64,000 nt of DNA from an uncultured bacterium (GTDB taxonomy: Bacteria > Bacteroidota > Bacteroidia > Bacteroidales > Bacteroidaceae), in the NCBI GenBank assembly GCA_905214795.1, contig CAJMNM010000009.1, positions 25,764 through 89,763 of the forward strand, in the 5' to 3' direction. A program made the translations under genes and the position numbers. Positions 60,795 to 64,000 of the stretch are shown here, piece by piece (the stretch's first letter is position 1; the number at the start of each line of letters is the position of its first letter). Below the pieces are notes generated by a model, which had not been told where the DNA came from, did not search any database, and saw only the letters and a program-made list of their open reading frames with translations.

Positions 60795-60806
60795 AACAGA
60801 ATCTCT

Positions 60807-61205
60807 TTAAGCTATTCCAAGTAACTCTATCTCAAAAATCAAAGTAGACCCACCAGGTATTCCTGGTTGCGAAAATCTACCATATCCCATTTCAGCCGGC
60901 AAATAAATCTCCCATTTATCCCCCACACACATCTGCTGCATAGCCACTATCCAACCTTCGATAAGATCACTCAAGCGAAAAGCCGGTGCCACACCTCCTC
61001 TACTACTATCAAACTTTTTACCGTTAATAGTCCATCCCGTATAATGAACCGTAACTACACTTCTTGGGGAAGGATGTATCCCATCATTCTTTCCAACTGC
61101 CAACACCTTATAATATATACCCTTCTGAAGTGATCTTACCCCTTCCTCTTTTGATTTGGCTTCTAACCAATCCCGATTAGTTTGAATATACTCTTTTTTT
61201 GCCAT
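60807..61205 (-). CDS. FKBP-type peptidyl-prolyl cis-trans isomerase
   Basis: The 132-residue protein has the FKBP domain at about 38-132: VVTVHYTGWTINGKKFDSS, LIEGWIVAMQQMCVGDKWEI, YLPAEMGYG and GIPGGSTLIFEIELLGI. No signal peptide is present, so it should be cytoplasmic, unlike the many exported FKBPs of Bacteroidales. Active-site aromatic residues (Tyr in HYTG, Phe in KKFDSS, Trp in EGWIVAM) are present. It is the first gene of a two-gene transcript with the PNPOx-like gene. Confidence 0.92.
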   Translation of the reverse strand: MAKKEYIQTNRDWLEAKSKEEGVRSLQKGIYYKVLAVGKNDGIHPSPRSVVTVHYTGWTINGKKFDSSRGGVAPAFRLSDLIEGWIVAMQQMCVGDKWEIYLPAEMGYGRFSQPGIPGGSTLIFEIELLGIA

Positions 61206-61629
61206 AACTATTATGAATTTATTATCTGTCTCATTTTTATTGCCAGCGGCATTTTCATAACCATCAAAGCAATAAAAATATCACAACTATTATCCATTCT
61301 TATCATGAATCAAGTTGAATACAAAGATAACATTTTCCATTTCTTTCAAAAAGGTTCACTCTATCTTATTTTTCATGACACACATAAGAATACCTCTACA
61401 ATATTCTAGACAATCTAAAGAAAAACCAACTAAATCAAAATCATATCACCCCTCATTCCAGATGAACCTCTCTCATACAAATATTCTCCTAAAATATAGA
61501 TTAACAATAAAAATATATACCTTTATACACTTTAAAAAAACAAGCACACATTTTCAGATTCCAACTCATCCTATTTTTAAAGTAATACATCAAATTAATA
61601 ATAAAAATTCAAACTATAACAAAGAGACC
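61206..61629. other. AT-rich divergent promoter region
   Basis: No gene is supported in these 424 bases. A reading frame joined to the 61630 gene runs through part of it, but its translation has no signal peptide and is low-complexity. A strong minus-strand promoter lies at 61322-61351. A plus-strand near-match TACCTTTA lies around 61518, a weak -7 candidate. Confidence 0.62.
61322..61351 (-). promoter_or_regulatory. Promoter of the FKBP-PNPOx transcript
   Basis: On the minus strand TTTG (61348-61351) and TATCTTTG (61322-61329) are 18 bases apart, close to the Bacteroidetes -33/-7 consensus. The leader would be about 110 bases. Confidence 0.68.
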
Positions 61630-63720
61630 ATGAATAAGCATTCATTCAAGACAATAGGAACAAACTTATTCCTATTGTTTATTTCATTTTCTTCATTTGC
61701 AGATCATTCTTTTCTGCAAACAAAAATAAATCTTCAAAATGGTAGTGTCAACCAGATAACCATTGAAAACGATCCTCATCACATGAACTGGCTGATAAAA
61801 ACAGACGGCACACAATACCCATGGATTAAAGAAAACCTATCATGGGGATTAGGATACTATACAATCACCAAAGGACACGAGACCATAAAAAAAGAATGGA
61901 ACAAACCAACAAATATCAATATTGACGGTACTGACGTTACTTATAATGAAAACGGCATCTGCATCCGAGTAAAACGTACGATCAAGAATGGAGAATTAAC
62001 AGAAGAATACACCTTATTCAACAAAGGTAAAGAAAGTGTTTCATTATATGATATTGGAATCTACACACCATTTAACGATAATTACCCCAATGCACAAGAA
62101 TGTATCAGTGGACGAACAAATGTACAAATATGGGATGGTGGCAATGCTGCTTACATAAACGCCTTACGAATGGGTGGCACTGCTCCACACCTTGGTCTAG
62201 TCGTTACAAAAGGAGCCATAAAAAGTTATGAAATATGGGAACGTAGTGCCCAAAAAGGCAACTCACATTACCGGGGAATCATTGCTTTAAATCTGCCTGA
62301 CCTTTATCTAAAACCAGGAGAAAAATACACAATAGAATGGAAAATCTTCACTCACAATGGAAATGAAGATTTCAAACAGCAATTACTAAAACATGGTAGC
62401 TTATTATTATCTTGCAACAAATATGTATTTCAGAAAAGTGAAACCGCTCATTTGACAATACAAACCAATGACTCGCTAGAAAACTGCAGAGCCGAAATAA
62501 ACGGAGTCCCCATACCGATAAAATCAACAGACAACAAAAATAAATATATTGTTGATATACAACTGACACAATTGGGAGAAGTCCGTTTGAACATTTTTTA
62601 TAATAATGGCAAACAAACACATGCCGACCTACTAGTAGTCGATAACGAAAATAAACTGATTGAAAAACGAGTAGATTTTATTCTCTCTCATCAACAGATG
62701 AATAATCCAACCGACCCTCGCTATGGTGCCTACATGGTATACGACAACGAAGGAGACAGCATTTATTTAAATAACACACCAAACTGTAATCCGGTAGACC
62801 GTGATGAAGGTGCAGAACGAGTTGGAATGGGTGTACTATTAGCTAAACAGTACCGTTTGACTAAAAAAGAAACATTAAAAACATCATTATTAAAATACGC
62901 CAAATTTCTACGCGAAAAATTGCAGACTAAAGATTACATCACCTATTCCAGTGTAGACCAGAAAAGCCGAAATCGGGGATATAACTATATATGGGTTGCC
63001 GACTTTTACTTCCAAATGTATCTGGCAACAGGCGAAAATCAATTTGCCACAGACGGGTATGAAACGTTACAATCCATGTTCCGCCAATTTGGCTATGGTT
63101 TTTACGCCATTGGTATACCTGTCATAACCAGCCTTGAATCACTCGAAAAGGCTGGAATGAAGAAAGAATATAAAAAGCTACTTAACGACTTTGAAAAAAC
63201 AGGTAACATTTTCATTAAAAACGGACTGAACTACCCAAAATCCGAGGTTAACTACGAACAAAGCATCGTTGCCCCAGCCGTACAGTTTCTGACCCAACTC
63301 TATCTTGTCACAAAAAAAAATAAATATTTAAACGAAGCCAAACGACAAATGCCTATAGTTGAAGCTTTCAATGGTTTCCAGCCAAGTTTCCATCTGAATG
63401 AAATAGCCATCAGGCATTGGGATGACTATTGGTTTGGAAAAAGCGAAATGTTTGGTGATACATTCCCACACTACTGGAGTACCGTTACTGCAACCGTTTA
63501 CTATTACTATGCCTTATGCACAGGAAATCAGGATTATCAGAAACGGGCTGAAAACATCGTACGTAACAATTTATGCCTTTTCTTTGAAGATGGTAAAGCA
63601 TCATGTGCCTATCTCTACCCTCATAAAATTGACGGAATGAAATCCCAATTTTATGATGCTTACGCCAACGACCAGGACTGGGCCTTGGTCTATTATCTAT
63701 TGATAAATAAAGGTATCTAA
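61630..63720 (+). CDS. Secreted six-hairpin-type protein, putative glycoside hydrolase
   Basis: From ATG 61630 the protein has 696 residues. It has a signal peptide (TIGTNLFLLFISFSSFADHS) and a ribosome-binding region AAAGAGACC; the frame extends to 61315, but that part looks non-coding. The N-terminal half is a beta-sandwich (INLQNGSVNQITIENDPHHM, NLSWGLGYYTI). The C-terminal half (from about 345) is an (alpha/alpha) barrel with RYGAYMVYDNEGDSIYLNNT, NPVDRDEGAERVGMGVLLAK and HYWSTVTATVYYYYALCTGN. I cannot fix the family; GH154-like uronidase or another six-hairpin enzyme is plausible. It may assist the lyase-rich locus nearby. Confidence 0.7.
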   Translation: MNKHSFKTIGTNLFLLFISFSSFADHSFLQTKINLQNGSVNQITIENDPHHMNWLIKTDGTQYPWIKENLSWGLGYYTITKGHETIKKEWNKPTNINIDGTDVTYNENGICIRVKRTIKNGELTEEYTLFNKGKESVSLYDIGIYTPFNDNYPNAQECISGRTNVQIWDGGNAAYINALRMGGTAPHLGLVVTKGAIKSYEIWERSAQKGNSHYRGIIALNLPDLYLKPGEKYTIEWKIFTHNGNEDFKQQLLKHGSLLLSCNKYVFQKSETAHLTIQTNDSLENCRAEINGVPIPIKSTDNKNKYIVDIQLTQLGEVRLNIFYNNGKQTHADLLVVDNENKLIEKRVDFILSHQQMNNPTDPRYGAYMVYDNEGDSIYLNNTPNCNPVDRDEGAERVGMGVLLAKQYRLTKKETLKTSLLKYAKFLREKLQTKDYITYSSVDQKSRNRGYNYIWVADFYFQMYLATGENQFATDGYETLQSMFRQFGYGFYAIGIPVITSLESLEKAGMKKEYKKLLNDFEKTGNIFIKNGLNYPKSEVNYEQSIVAPAVQFLTQLYLVTKKNKYLNEAKRQMPIVEAFNGFQPSFHLNEIAIRHWDDYWFGKSEMFGDTFPHYWSTVTATVYYYYALCTGNQDYQKRAENIVRNNLCLFFEDGKASCAYLYPHKIDGMKSQFYDAYANDQDWALVYYLLINKGI

Positions 63721-63734
63721 TCAAAACTATAGTA

Positions 63735-63770
63735 TTCGGTCTCCTCAGGCTTAAACCCGAAGAGACCGAA
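63735..63770 (+). terminator. Hairpin after the 61630 gene
   Basis: A 9-base stem TTCGGTCTC / GAGACCGAA with an 18-base loop lies 15 bases past the stop codon. No strong T-run follows, so its strength is uncertain. Confidence 0.55.
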
Positions 63771-63913
63771 CCATACATTTATATTAAGCACAAACAAACA
63801 TTCTAGTTTCCCTCGCTTGCCCCCAATCTTTCCTATAAAAGTTTTAGTGTTCATCCTTTCATATTCCAATGCTAAACATCAGACTGATTATAAATCATCA
63901 TACATTAAACACA

Positions 63914-63950
63914 TAAAAAAAGCCTCAACTTTATTAAAAGTCAAGGCTTT
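63914..63950 (-). terminator. Terminator of the tRNA-Asp transcript
   Basis: On the minus strand the stem AAAGCCTTGACTTT / AAAGTTGAGGCTTT (two mismatched pairs) is followed by a run of T. It starts just after the tRNA 3' end. Confidence 0.78.
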
Positions 63951-63953
63951 AAG

Positions 63954-64000
63954 CGGTGCGTACGGGACTCGAACCCGTGACCCCATGCGTGACAGGCATG
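63954..64000 (-). tRNA. tRNA-Asp (GTC), 3' part; 5' end outside window
   Basis: The reverse strand reads, from the window edge, the anticodon stem CATGC, loop CTGTCAC with anticodon GTC, and stem GCATG. The variable loop, the T arm (ACGGG TTCGAGT CCCGT), the acceptor strand ACGCACC and discriminator G follow. CCA is not encoded. The D arm and 5' acceptor strand lie beyond base 64000. Confidence 0.94.

Noticed and set aside
61315..61629. 105-codon N-terminal extension of the 61630 gene
   Set aside because: The translation is low-complexity and AT-driven, contains a strong minus-strand promoter, and the downstream ATG begins a proper signal peptide.

Overview
The window is a chromosomal segment of a Bacteroidales bacterium, most likely Bacteroides, Phocaeicola or a close relative. 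The evidence is the AT-rich DNA, repeated Bacteroidetes-type -7 boxes (TAnnTTTG), two SusC/SusD pairs, a hybrid two-component system (HTCS) regulator and clustered carbohydrate-active enzymes. The species cannot be named from this sequence alone.

Layout. 0-4.2 kb: the distal part of a MacAB/TolC-type efflux operon (two permeases, adaptor, outer-membrane channel); the ATPase must lie upstream of the window. 4.3-5.2 kb: an outer-membrane protein of unknown function. 5.3-7.3 kb: a TonB-dependent receptor. 7.4-22.1 kb, minus strand: a glycan-degradation cluster (GH51, GH2, HTCS regulator, GH95, SGNH esterase, HExxH protein) with no SusC/SusD pair. 22.4-26.1 kb: housekeeping genes (DMP19-like protein, smpB, metH). 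26.3-27.7 kb: a ThrE-type exporter. 28.0-33.3 kb: a small DNA-binding protein, then a hybrid histidine kinase with an HPt domain, a sigma54-dependent response regulator, and a secreted protein made of 63-bp tandem repeats behind a sigma54-like promoter. 33.4-42.6 kb, minus strand: GH127, a heparinase II/III-like lyase, an alginate-lyase-like protein, a 52-residue peptide and a secreted binding protein. 42.6-43.9 kb: a gene-free tract of repeats and palindromes. 43.9-59.8 kb, minus strand: one compact seven-gene operon with two SusC/SusD pairs and three fasciclin (FAS1) lipoproteins. 60.3-61.2 kb: a PNPOx-like flavoprotein and an FKBP isomerase. 61.6-63.7 kb: a secreted helical-barrel enzyme. 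The right edge holds a partial tRNA-Asp.

How the parts may work together. In the first cluster the HTCS probably senses an oligosaccharide and induces GH2, GH51, GH95 and esterase, which together would trim a plant glycan bearing arabinose, galactose, and fucose or L-galactose. In the second locus the SusC/SusD/FAS1 proteins would bind and import a glycan, and the two lyase-like proteins, GH127 and the 61.6-kb protein would degrade it; a uronic-acid-rich substrate containing arabinofuranose is a reasonable guess. No regulator lies beside this second locus.

The least ordinary items are: the sigma54 module, with four TTCCACA half-sites about 90 bp upstream of the promoter of a tandem-repeat protein; the FAS1-rich double SusCD operon; the untracked 52-residue peptide; and the palindrome-rich gene-free tract at 43.2-43.6 kb. 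All functional statements come from reading motifs; no database search was run.
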